From Sodiomyces alkalinus F11 (taxonomy: Eukaryota > Ascomycota > Sordariomycetes > Glomerellales > Plectosphaerellaceae), in contig NW_021167079.1 in the NCBI RefSeq assembly GCF_003711515.1, forward strand, positions 6,380,385 through 6,444,384: DNA of 64,000 bases, written 5' to 3'. Both the position numbers and the translations under genes were made by a program. Of the stretch, positions 1 to 14,707 are shown in pieces (position 1 is the stretch's first letter; each line of letters opens with the position of its first letter). The notes under the pieces are model-generated. The model saw only the letters and a program-made list of their open reading frames with translations. It was not told the DNA's origin and ran no database searches.

Positions 1-1535
1 TCAGGGCCACCGCCACAATGTCGTCGGGCTGAGTTGCTAACGTGTCTGGGTCCAGAATCCGGCATACAAGCTCAAGAACTTGTTCAATCCGGCTGATAAG
101 TTTCTGCGGAATCTTCTCCAGGAGCTTGTGAAGGATTGTCCCTTCGAAGAGCTCCTCGAGGTTTGGACTCGAGTCGCCGTGATCATCCACCTGTGTGAGA
201 ATATCAGATCCCGCTTTTGCGTGTTCCGACGTTCGGGTGAGCCATCGGCCGAGTAGGCTCAGGAAGAAAGTAGACACATCGTCAGAGGTGCAACTGGACG
301 CCACTAGTATCACAAAAGACTCCGACTTTCGCTGCAACTCGCTCCAATCCAGCTCCATGGTTTGCGACGCGTTACTTGGCCGTGGCACGATGACTTCAAT
401 ACCACCAGACGCAGCAGCATGATAACACCAACTCTGCCTGCCTTCTGAATACTCCCCTTTACAAAGTAGATTGCTCGTAATGGAAAATAATTTAGAAGGG
501 GAAGCCGCAATCTTGAAGAAGGTTTGTACAAGTAAAGAGGCAGGTTCGGCCAATCTCTTTTGATATTGGGCGTTCGGCTCAACCCAGGATGAGATGGCCC
601 ATAGCTGCGGTAGAATGGGGTCAAGCAGTCGGCGAGTCTGAGCTGGATAAGGGGTCGAATTAACCAAAATGGATAATCGCGCAAGGGACCGATAAAGGTC
701 GTCGGATGTCACCAAGACTTTGTCTCGCGTAAAATCAATGATTTCGTAAGACACGTCATTGCTCCTCAAACTATCGCCAGGGGCACGGCGGAGGGATGGA
801 TTGATGCTGCACAGAAGCGGCTCGGCAAAGCAAACCCAACCTGCAGTTCCTGAAGGGGCGTTGTCAGCATTGTGTGGTTAGAACAGAAGGGTCCTGCAAA
901 CCATCGCCTACCAGGAGCACCAAACTGCCTGCGTCCGAGAACGCCGAGCATGATGATTTGGGCGGCTGCCTTGGAAAGCTCGGGCCCTTCTAGGCCATCA
1001 AGAAGATGGAACACTTGGGGCGCGATCCCGGCGAACCACGTCTCCGGCGGCACCGAGCTCGGAGGAGACGTTAAAATCCGAGTCGCCACAGCCAAGGCTT
1101 CTTGGGTGATATCGGCACCGCGTTTCTGAGGGATCGCCCCCTCGGACGTCTTCGAAGCGCTACTAGGATGGACCGAAAATACAAACTCCAGAGTACCACG
1201 CACTCCATCTGGCCGTAGTGGGATGCGGGTGAGGGTGTTCATAAGTTCAGGCTTGAGTTCTGGCGGCGCAACGTTCGGCTTGATGAGAGCATTCAGAGCT
1301 GGAAGCAAATTCCATGACCCATTGCTGCAATTCCCTGGTTAGAGACGATCAATTCTTTCTTTTCTATTCTTTTTCTTTGCGTGCAAGGTCAGGTCTACCG
1401 ATCGATGAGCCCCCGGAACTCGCTGAGGGCGCCCTCTCTGACTCCCTGGTCCAACGATGGATCGAAAGCTCGCTTGCCTGCATCAAGAAGCATGTCCGCC
1501 AATGTAGAGCGAGACGGTTCCGAATGTGAAGCCAT
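1..1535 (-). CDS. rtp1: Rtp1/TANGO6-like RNA polymerase II nuclear import factor, 5' part (truncated by window edge)
   Basis: Exons on the minus strand are 1535-1399, 1324-912 and 849 to beyond base 1, with GT-AG introns of 74 and 62 bp; the second has a branch-point-like TGCTGAC. The start is the first in-frame ATG at 1535. Visible family-like stretches are an N-terminal LLDAGKRAFDP, the conserved RPDGVRGTLEFVFSVHPSS, then GRRQFGAPG joined across intron 2 to TAGWVCFAEPLL, and alpha-helical HEAT-like segments such as SDDLYRSLARLSILVNSTPY and LISRIEQVLELVCRIL. Yeast Rtp1 and animal TANGO6 are HEAT-repeat cytoplasmic proteins that help import RNA polymerase II. The frame stays open to the window edge, so the C-terminal half is missing here. 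Identification is by family memory; the exon joins all keep frame. Confidence 0.65.
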
Positions 1536-4500
1536 CGTCCCTACCAGTAAAGCGGTCCGAAACTCAGCTGGTGTGAACACTGGAAGAGGCGAGCAGGCGA
1601 CCCGATGCACTTGGTGTAATTTCACAGTCAAGGCCAGAAGATTAAGGTAAGGTAGGCATAAAAAAGGTCGAAGTACAGGTACCTTCTGGATGACGGAAGA
1701 ATGACTAATGGCTGAGAGGAAAGGTCACGTGCTTTCGCGTGCCATGACGCGGACGCGCCACAGCGCTCCTTGTGGTGCCTATTACGCGTATATCCGTAAC
1801 TTATATTAATACCTGCCACCATTTTTCTCCACTTCCCACTCCCGTCTCTCCTCCCATCTCTCCTCCCATCTCTCCTCCCATCTCTCCTCCCATCTCTCCT
1901 CCCATCTCTCTCCCAACTCAACATCTACACTTCACCAACGGTCAACAAGAGAATCCCAGCACCGGATGTGCAAGTCGTCACTGATTGAACTTGAGATACG
2001 AGCTTGAAAGCAGCAACGGAATCCCTGACCTCGCTGGATGGATGGATGTCCTTCGCCCCTACGGGCATTTCCTCAACGCGCAACGCCTCCACCACAGTCC
2101 TCCGATTCCTCTTTTCCGAAAGGAATGTCTACTATTGACCTCTCGAAAAGGACTGGAAATTCGCAATTCGCCGCTCTCGAGCCTGTAACAGGACATCGTG
2201 TATGCTGCGCTGGGATCTATTGCGGACGCTTGTTGTCAGTATCAGACAACCCAGCCGGGCTGAGAGAAGGGGTTTCGGAACTTAACCCTAAGATTTCTAT
2301 TGGTTTCAGTATTGCGTTCATAGCCGCTCAGGCCGCCTTCTAAGTTGACCTCTTCTTGGCGATGACACTGCCGCTGCGAAGTGGTACGTCTGAGCCGGGA
2401 AAGTTGTCGACGGACTGGCGGGAGAGCATTCCAGTTTCCATTAGGAACGTGAGAGGTCGGTTCTATGAGTCGGTTTGGTAAGAACCTCTGAGGGTCGCTC
2501 GTCAGGACCGCACCACTGGAACTCGTGCTTTGGTCAAGAGTCGACTGCTGAGGCGAGTATGTCAGTCGGCCGAGTAGGGGAGATGGCAGGAACTTCTTCC
2601 TCGTTCTGGGAATTGATCGTGGACTTCTCCATCCCGATCAGTGTTGTCGGCGGCAGAAGGGGAGGGCGCAGTGCTGGAAACAAACCGTCAGGCCGGCATT
2701 TCGACCTTCCGAGGTTACCTATCCTTCCTGGCACTCACCCTCCAGGGCTCACCTCGAAGGTTGCAACCTCGGTGTGGGGGGATTCTCAGGCGACAGACAG
2801 AAATGCTTGGTCTGACTTCCAGTTCCACACTGAATGCTCTGGGTACCCCCAATGCCTCAAGACACTCTTGAACTCGAGGGCGTTCTGCTTCATCCAACCC
2901 AGACTAGCCGCTCCACATCCCCTCAAGCCACACCTAGGCTCACGGCGAAGGTGTGTCACGCTCTGCGCGTAGTCGGACCAGACGCATTAACTCTCCCGCG
3001 TGGGTGGCTATCCCACGAGGTAGAGGGACGCCAGGCTCTGCCGATCTCCATTGGAGACCAGCACATTTCCCTCGGCTATTCATCGAGCAATTGATGGTAA
3101 CCGCGGATGACAGCACGGCTTTTTCGGATTTTTTTGTCCGTGCGCGACGCCCTCCTTGTTTGCCCCTGAGCTTTGGAGAGGAAACAAAAAGTTCCCTGTT
3201 GGCAGCGCGAGTCAAACTGAAGGACCCTCCTAACGGCGCAGTCGGGATGTCGTCAGCTGCAATCAAGTTCGCCGAGCTTTTGGTACAACTGCACAGATGA
3301 TGGGTCTTGGCTATTTCTCGTACGACCACGGATTGATCGTCCACTCTGATGTTGGGAAGAGGATCGGCAATTGATTGGCGCTACCCACGGCTCCGGGACC
3401 CATCTAGAGTTGGAGTCAAAGCTTCGTGCTTGGCCGGTCCATGGGCAAACCTATCTGCTTCTTCCTCATCTCGACAGGAGCTTGGGCGGATCGTCTTGGA
3501 CTCTAAGGAGCGGACAGGCCAATGGAAGGTAGTCCTGGTTGTTGTCGCTCCAGAAATGGCGGGACGACAACCCCCTGTGGCCGGGGATAAGTCAACCCCT
3601 TTGATTACATGGACTTATGATACAGAGACTAACAACGGAGACTAGGTCTTACGAACATGCCTGCAGAAACACAAGAAGAAGAAGAAAAAAACAAGCGAGA
3701 GTCGCCAATAACAACTCAATCCGCTCTAGGTCGGAACATCAACAGGGGCAAACACGGAGAGGGTGTTCCCATTGAGTTGGGACTATTACACTCCATCCCA
3801 TGACAGATGACCCGTCGAGATGCTTCTTGGGAGTTATCACTGGGGCGTAAACTTATTCTGGTGACAGGTCGGCTGGCCACACCAGTTTGTGATGGCTTTT
3901 GGCCTTGTGAGCAGTTAGATGTGCAACTTGTGCCACTGATGATCGACAACCCAACTCAGACCCCCGCACTCGACGCGTGAAGAGAGAGGTCACTCCTTTG
4001 GTCTCGAAGTGCGCTCAGTCTCCCGAGTCATTGGGTGCCACAGTGAAGCCAAGCAATTCTCAGGAAGCACCAAGACGAGGTCGATCGAATAAGACCAGTA
4101 CAGGCAGGCACCTCTTCGTATTTCAAGGGGACTGTCCAATGACATATCTCGACCGGATACTTCCCCGAGCAGAGCTTCCAATGAACGGACGACGAGGTGA
4201 AAAGGGGGGGAACAAGCTACCCTCACACCTTGGCCAGAAATCCAGTGTCCAACTTTTAAGGTGTGTTGCAGGTTCGATGTCGCACCAACCAAATGCCTCC
4301 GAGTTATTAATTTTAGGAAGCTGCACTGAAGGCTGCGGGCCAAGCCGGGACGGCTTCAGTGATGAGGCTCCGCGGGCTTCTTGGCCGACTCTTCAAGACA
4401 GACCACTGCGTCAAATTCTCGGCTGAATGCGACGCGCTGTCTCCGGGGGTTGGACAGAGGTGCTTCCGCGTTTGCCGAGCCCGGCCAACCTAGATACGGA

Positions 4501-7500
4501 ACTGCAGCATTAGTGGAGTGTGCATGCCCCCAGGCCGTTGGTGCTGAGTGATACCATGGATGATGGCATAGTGGTAATTATTTCCCGCTTCTGCCAAGTT
4601 CCAACATCCCACTGCCAATCCTGTCACTTTCGAAGTACAAATTGGAAGTTCGTTCGAGTTCTTACTTGTTCGTCCTTGTCTACCCTGAACCCTGGTAGCT
4701 TGAAGCCCTTTCGCTTCCCCATGCGGGTCGCGGCTCTTTGTGACTACGTGTACTATCAAGTGCTTCTAATAAGTGGCGCATTCTAGATACTGGCAGATTT
4801 CTCGGCGCGGTAAACCCCGGACGATGCGAGGTCTTGCAAGGCTATTCGCTGCTCGGTGGTTTAAAGTGAACTAATAGCTGAAAGGAGTCTGACTACTACC
4901 ACTTGCCACCATCCCTGTAGGTACGAAGGGACCTGCCACGTAGTAGGCGAGCGAACCGAAAGGCATATATGCACTTATCATGGTAGAAAAGGAAACAGAC
5001 CTCGAAAGATAATGCTTTGCCTGGGGCGCCGCGTGCACGCTGCTCTCCGGCGGGTCTATAGGCTTTTCATACTGTTAGCTACTTCGTTGGTCCGCCATGG
5101 GCTGAGTGGTCGGCCAACGGCGATGCATTCTAACTTGCCACCCCAAGCAGCGCCATACCCCCATCATGTATCATTGCCGTATTTCGAGCCCTCTGTCTGC
5201 ACGGCATTGTTGTCCTTGTGCCTCGAAACGACAATTATGCAGGGCATAGCGGAAAAACGAGTGGATATGCTTACTGGCAAGTCTTCGATCACCGGCTTAC
5301 CTGCAGGGTTTCCTCTTGAAGCAAGCAGCCTACCTGGTTGACAATCTCTTGCTAAATTACTACCGTCGCCGGAACACTGCGAGGTATGGTGAGCCGAGTT
5401 GTTTCGATCTGTTGGCCTACAGCATGGAAGAAGCGGGACATCCAGCCGATTCCAACGCAACTCAGCAGATGGCATTGGTCACGCTCATGCACTGAATACC
5501 ATACAAGGTTCCAAAACCCGCGCCCCAACCGCCGATCATTTAGTTCCGATCCAATACTTCTCGTCATTTGGATCCTATAACGGACGGCTATTTCCATCTA
5601 GTCTGCCTCGACCAGACTCGTGGGTTGCGGTGACCCAGGAGAACGGTCCAGGCTTTCTGTTTCTGTTCGTTTGCCTCCCTACCCCTCCTCACACTTCAAT
5701 TCTCCAGGATCTAGCCCACATAGCACTCATTCTGGACCGCCCCAGTATCCGCTGCTTTTGCTCCGGACGTTCTTATCTCGGCCTCTAGATCTGTCCTGTC
5801 TTCTTCTTTTTCTTGCACCCTGGCTGGGTCAGGGGCAATGGTCTGGATTCAGCTATGAATCGCTGATCAGCTAAGCATCGCTAGATTCGGCTGTCCCGAG
5901 ACCTCCGCTACACTCTATCTCGTCTGCGCTCTGATTGCGAATAAACCAGATACGAAGCCCATTGTCCGGGCTGTTTGTACGGCAAATCACAGGAGGCTCT
6001 GTAACAACTTAAGAAACCCCCCCAAAAAAAAAAAAATTTAGACACACACTATAAGCATGAAGTCCCCACCCCACCTTTCACGACACCCTGTCGCACAGAC
6101 CTCCCTCGGGGTGGAACAACCTAACGGCCGATTACGCGGTCAGGCACGGAAGGTATCCGGATATCCCTGTGTGGGTCCCAAGTCTGCAGTATTGACGACT
6201 ATGCTGCTTTGATTGTGATATGGCGACTTTGCTGCCTGATTCGGCTTTGATAACGGTCACCAGTCAGAGCCAACCAGAAGACATGTCGGTAGTCTTCTAG
6301 ATGGTAAGCTTGAGTTGCCCCTTACTAATTATCGTCCAAGACACATTCCAACGCCGTATAACTCCCACCACCATTCTCCCTTTCAGTCTTCCCACTCTAA
6401 GACCTCCGTCCCATGACATTGAATTGGGCTGCCACCGTCTCCGCGATCCAGATTATCCGTCATCTAGGGAAGCCTTTGGCCTATCCACGGAATTCAGCTC
6501 TTGCCTGTGGGTAGTAGATTTACCACAGGTATTCCACTTACAAGACACTCGGCACAGGCTGCGTCTGCAACCTCTACCCAGTTTCGTGGGTTGCACCCGC
6601 TCGGATGAGTCGACCATTTGCAAGGGTATTGGTCGACCATTGTGCCTGACTGTTTGTTTTGTGCCGCTTCCTTCTTCCCTTCTTTCACTGAAGCTACAGT
6701 TGAAATGCACTTTTGAGCTGAGGCGAAACAAGGATAGTCGAGTTTTGGAATCAGGTCGCGTCTGAGGGGTGAGAGTGATGCGGTTCGATGAGGGACTCTT
6801 CCTGGGACTTTATATATCCCAACAGCGATACGAAGGCCCCAACCATGGATACCATCCATGATCTGTCTGCAAGGCTCCCTAAACTGCAATGGGCGAGGTG
6901 ATGGGTAGGAAACAGGCGAGGTTACGAGGTACGAACACATGTTGCTGGCACTCAACAGAACCCAGACATGAAGCTACGTCTTGTATACATCTGGAGGCGT
7001 CCAAGACTCCGAGGAACTGGTGCCCCCCTCCCTGCTTCGACGTGTGGACTGACTTATTCGTACTTGAAAGTAGGTAGGCTGCATGCGACGCTGTTCTATT
7101 TGCTGCACGGAACCTTTTCCAAGGAACCCCACAGGTGCTTGCAGAAATCTAACAAGTGACACCATTTCAAAGGGCAGGACACTTATAGAAAGCGGCTCGA
7201 TCCGTTATAAGTCATGCCGATCACAAATGGGTTTCTGTCTCGAATGGTGCAAACTCGCACGCCCTCCATAGTGTAAACAGTCGCATGCCAGAAGATTCTG
7301 CACATGCAGAGAGACGGGCCTCTCGTCACACGAACTTTCCTTGGCGCTTGTCAATTATATTCGAGGAGGTGATCGAATCAGCTTGTCGTCCCTGTCAAAG
7401 CAAAGTGAAACCAGCACGGTTGTCTGAGGCCGAGGTTTAGACGACACATGTCTCCTCAGTGACGGCCTGGCGAAGACACCAGTAGATCTTCGACGCTCGC

Positions 7501-8050
7501 TCTGTATACATCGAAGAGACCCGAGCAGCTAGCTCATGGAAGTACTCCAAAATAATGTGGCACAATCAACGGGCGTGGTTCTACAACGCCTGTGTTCGTG
7601 CTGGCGATTACGTGCATTCGGCCCACAAATGGAGTTGAGGCAGACGAAGTACGGGTAGATAATCAGCAAAGGCCGGGTGTCCGGATCCGTCCTAATGGCT
7701 TCATCCGTCGCATCGCAATGAACACGAGTGACCGAAACTACCTTGCTCGCCTTTGGCCTGCTCCATGCTCCTCTCGCAGTTGTCGAGTTGTGATAAACTT
7801 CCATATCTGCACTTGTGTCACTGAGACATACGTCTGAAAACTCTGGAGATTTCTTAATTTCTTACCCACCGTTTTTCCGGTACAAAGCCAACCATGGTGA
7901 GTCGTGATGAGACTTTTTGAGGGCCTCCTCTATTTATTAGCGGCCAAGGGTCGAGTCGTTCGTACCTGTACTAAGCAGCAAATCAAAGCGCGCATACGGA
8001 GTAGGTGGTTCTGTAAGTTTCTGGCCCCATCACGCAAACGATTCCACATG
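1536..8050. other. Long intergenic stretch without a supportable gene
   Basis: Six and a half kilobases of ordinary base composition. Open frames here stay below about 165 codons, overlap on both strands and lack recognisable motifs or consistent splice partners. The stretch next to the Rtp1 gene holds a 12-bp minisatellite. A short homopolymer run (C then A) lies near 6017-6038. I see no tRNA, transposon terminus or conserved protein. It could hold promoters, UTRs, a lineage-specific gene or a non-coding RNA. Confidence 0.45.
1845..1904. repeat. 12-bp minisatellite (TCTCTCCTCCCA x5)
   Basis: Five perfect tandem copies of a 12-bp pyrimidine-rich unit, followed by a degenerate sixth copy to 1915. 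It lies about 310 bp upstream of the Rtp1 start codon. It is a strand-asymmetric CT tract typical of fungal promoters, but the perfect 12-bp period marks it as a tandem repeat likely to vary in copy number. Confidence 0.9.
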
Positions 8051-8494
8051 TTATAGAAGCTTGTGTGGCACTTGGTGATCCCTAATGTGGTGGTGATTCC
8101 AATGCATGCGTGATATATGCACGCACTCTATGAGGCATATGCTCACCGTACTGAGCAACAGAACACTCATAGATAAGTCCAAGTTGATCAAAAAGAGAGC
8201 GAATATCAACGGGACGAGGATTAAGATGCCGGGTTGTAAATTGTAATTATGTGCCTCAAGGGTAGCGGACTTATTTTCGAGGGGGGCATGAGAAATCTCA
8301 TGGAAAGCCGCGTGGGAGATCAGCACCCCTCTGTACTCAAGTCTACCCCTTTCTTTCCCCCCAAACTTTTGCCAGTGTACTGAGTATATCAAGAACAGTG
8401 TGTGGATGAATCCGGCCGCGAGTGGGAGAAGGACGATACCCATATCCAGGGCTGATGTGGCCACTGATGAGTTGTCAAAACCGAGCTCATACAT
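8051..8494 (-). CDS. Hypothetical small membrane protein (147 aa), uncertain
   Basis: A single uninterrupted ATG-to-stop frame of 147 codons in a region otherwise poor in coding signal. Two hydrophobic stretches are visible: residues about 18-41 (MGIVLLPLAAGFIHTLFLIY) and about 88-125 (ILILVPLIFALFLINLDL and onward), the latter long enough for two passes. The rest is polar and His-rich near the C-terminus. I do not recognise a family. It could be a chance frame, a decayed transporter fragment or a real orphan; no neighbouring exon with a compatible splice site was obvious. Confidence 0.22.
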   Translation of the reverse strand: MYELGFDNSSVATSALDMGIVLLPLAAGFIHTLFLIYSVHWQKFGGKERGRLEYRGVLISHAAFHEISHAPLENKSATLEAHNYNLQPGILILVPLIFALFLINLDLSMSVLLLSTVSICLIECVHISRMHWNHHHIRDHQVPHKLL

Positions 8495-11162
8495 ACTAAC
8501 CTAGCAATAGAGGCGAAAATCTCACATTCCCGCACTACTCACTCACAAGTACACCCATTTCCCCGAGATGAACTTGACATCCATCCAAGCTAATTATCCT
8601 GGGATCCCATGTCGGCGCCAGGGTGGCCCTGTGAGGCCATAATTACTCTCCGTCCTGCGTTGTAAAGCCAGGACAGGTGGGAGTAAAAAGAACCCCACGT
8701 CCCAAAATAAACATGGGTGTCCGTATGGACCCCTGAACTGTGAAGTCCTTCAATATTCGTCGGCCTTCGTAGAAAGCCGACACTAAAGCCTCCCGGCTTC
8801 CTTTCCCTGTCATTCCCATTACTTCGGTGTATGCAAGACAACAAAGAGTCCTAGCGTGTATTAGTTGCTCGGTTCTTGTTCTGTCCCCGCAAAGCGTATT
8901 TTCGACATACGTTGTATCTCTCCAGGGCCCCGGCCTTCCGCCTTTCAACCCACCCTTTCCCCCACTCTCGGCCGTTTAACCTGGTCCCTTGGCACGGTAT
9001 GCTACTGGGGGGTTATGACTTGCTTGAAATTTTGTCACAATTTCTATTGTGCAAATCAGTACGTTGTAATGCCCTGTGACCATTCGGAATGGTTTCCTGT
9101 TGTGGAGACACTCTGAGCGGTTCCACGGGAGGTATAAACCGCACGAAGATGCCAGGTAAGAATAGGATGGAATATAAAAGATAGAAGAGGTTTGGAGAGA
9201 TAGGGAGGGGCAGCTAAACAAGGTTGGGCAGAGAAGTTCAAAGGGAAACGAAAGAGAAAAGAAAAAAATCACGCGTACTGGGGTGATCGACTGATCAAAC
9301 CGTCCCACGGGAAAGGAGCGGCCGTCAAAGCTTGGGGCCCAGGCGTCCGTGCCATGTCCAAACGTCCCCGACTTGCTTTGGTGAGAACAGACGCCCTGGT
9401 CTACACCCCTCTATGCACTGACCAGGGAAGATCAAGAAGATGTGGGCAATTTATCCGCTAAGTGCCTCTTAAATGTGCATTTTTTCCCCATGATATTCGT
9501 TGGATATATGCGAATCTGAGAGTCCATATTGCTTGTTGAGTTTAGCGATGGCGATCGGATTGGTAGGCTTACAGATCTAAATAGTACCATCTAGAACACA
9601 AACTAGGACATAACCGACGACGTGACCGCGCTCAGTATCCGGTGATGGTGAAAAAGTATTACGTTGTAGCTAGAGTACCGAATGTAATAGGTAAGGCGTC
9701 TTGGCCTGGACTTGGTATCTGTGACAGTCTAGTGGCTTGTCGTACATATAATTATGGTTCGATTAACTGGGAATGTCCCGGTGGTTAGTCTTATCTTGTA
9801 ATATCCGAATGAAAAGTGGGCTGGCTCATTGCCTGGCAATTTCAAGAAAATATAGTTATATAATTTAGCGGCATATATCTCCATATTACATATAAGTTTT
9901 CTCCTGCTTCTTTATTATATGTACTTAGAGAAGAACCTCTTACTTTTCATTTCCATTTTTCTTTTTAAAGAAAGATATAAAACAAATTATATTCTCGAGT
10001 TTCCTTGACCCGGGGCGGCGCCGGACCGTTTCCGATGTCGCCGGCCCGGGCCCTTCCGTCCCGTCCCACGTGCAGGCAACCTGAAACATTCGAGAATTCC
10101 GGATTCTTGGGGCCCCGCAAAAGAATAAAGTGGTGCACATAGAAGTTGAAACAAGGCATACGAAAGGAAAAGCAATAAAATGGGGACGGGGGTGTGGTAT
10201 TTCGGCATGTAACTGACTGTTATGGTTGGTGAGAAGGAGGCAATCAACTCATCAGAGCAACAATAGACGGGTAAGGTGAATAGTGTAGAGGAGAGACCCA
10301 GAACGGTAAAGGAGGGGACCCAAGCCTGACGTTCGCGGAGCGTTTCGTGCCACACCCACGTGGAAAACAGCCCACATCGCTCAAGCCCCATCAAGACTCA
10401 GCGTAGGAGAGTTTCCCAGTATCTCTGAAAACGGAAAGGAAAGGATGCGACCCTGGCTATTTAGGACTTGGATGGAGGGTAGGAGGGTGGCCTGCATAAA
10501 GAGAAGAAATCTAGAAAGAGGAAGGAAAAGAAAAAGAAACCAAACTCGGGAACGGGCGATGTCGGGTACACAGCATATATGACTTTCTACCTAGGATGTG
10601 CTACGGAGGATCCTGAACCTCAGCCCTAGATGTCAATAAGACATTTGAGACCGAGATGAAGAAGTCCACTGCTGATGAGATCGATAAAAGAAGTCTTCGA
10701 TAATAAAAAGCCGAGAAACTCCACCTGGCGACCAGTGTGAGTTGAATGGAGGAATTTGCTGCCATTTTCTCGTGCAGTATAGCACATCCAACGTTGACTG
10801 GAGTGGGGCGTATCGGTCGTTAATGACCAGCTAGATGTTACGCCCTGCTGCCATCCATGTTGGACAACATCCCATTTATCTAGATAACATCGGCTCTCTC
10901 CCCTGCTTCCAGATCTCAAACCCGTCTCTTCTATATTTTGCTACGTCCTGGGCCCTGCGGGTCGCTAACTTGCCACCGCCTGTTGTCTATAGAGGTGGCC
11001 CCAAGAAATCTCCAAGACTGGATGAAAGACAAAACAACTCCAGTCGGACTTATCAAACCAGATACCGAATACGCCCAACCATAAATCACGACGTACAGAG
11101 TCTGCTGCTCATCCTGTGCCCCCGTCTCATTGATCGTTCCGTCCCTATGAGAGATAGATGCC
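8495..11162. other. Intergenic, no supportable gene
   Basis: Between the weak membrane-protein frame and the 3' end of prp43. It includes an AT-rich stretch around 9820-9990 and a GC-rich patch at 10010-10070. No frame resembles a known protein. The part nearest 11162 should contain the prp43 3' UTR. Confidence 0.45.

Positions 11163-14707
<3,545 letters not shown>

Noticed and set aside
2475..3645. Consecutive plus-strand frames of 98-165 codons
   Set aside because: I tried to join them as exons but found no conserved motif or convincing splice pairs.
9820..9990. AT-rich patch suspected to be a RIP-mutated relic
   Set aside because: CA and TG dinucleotides are still common on both sides and no element ends or coding remnants are visible.
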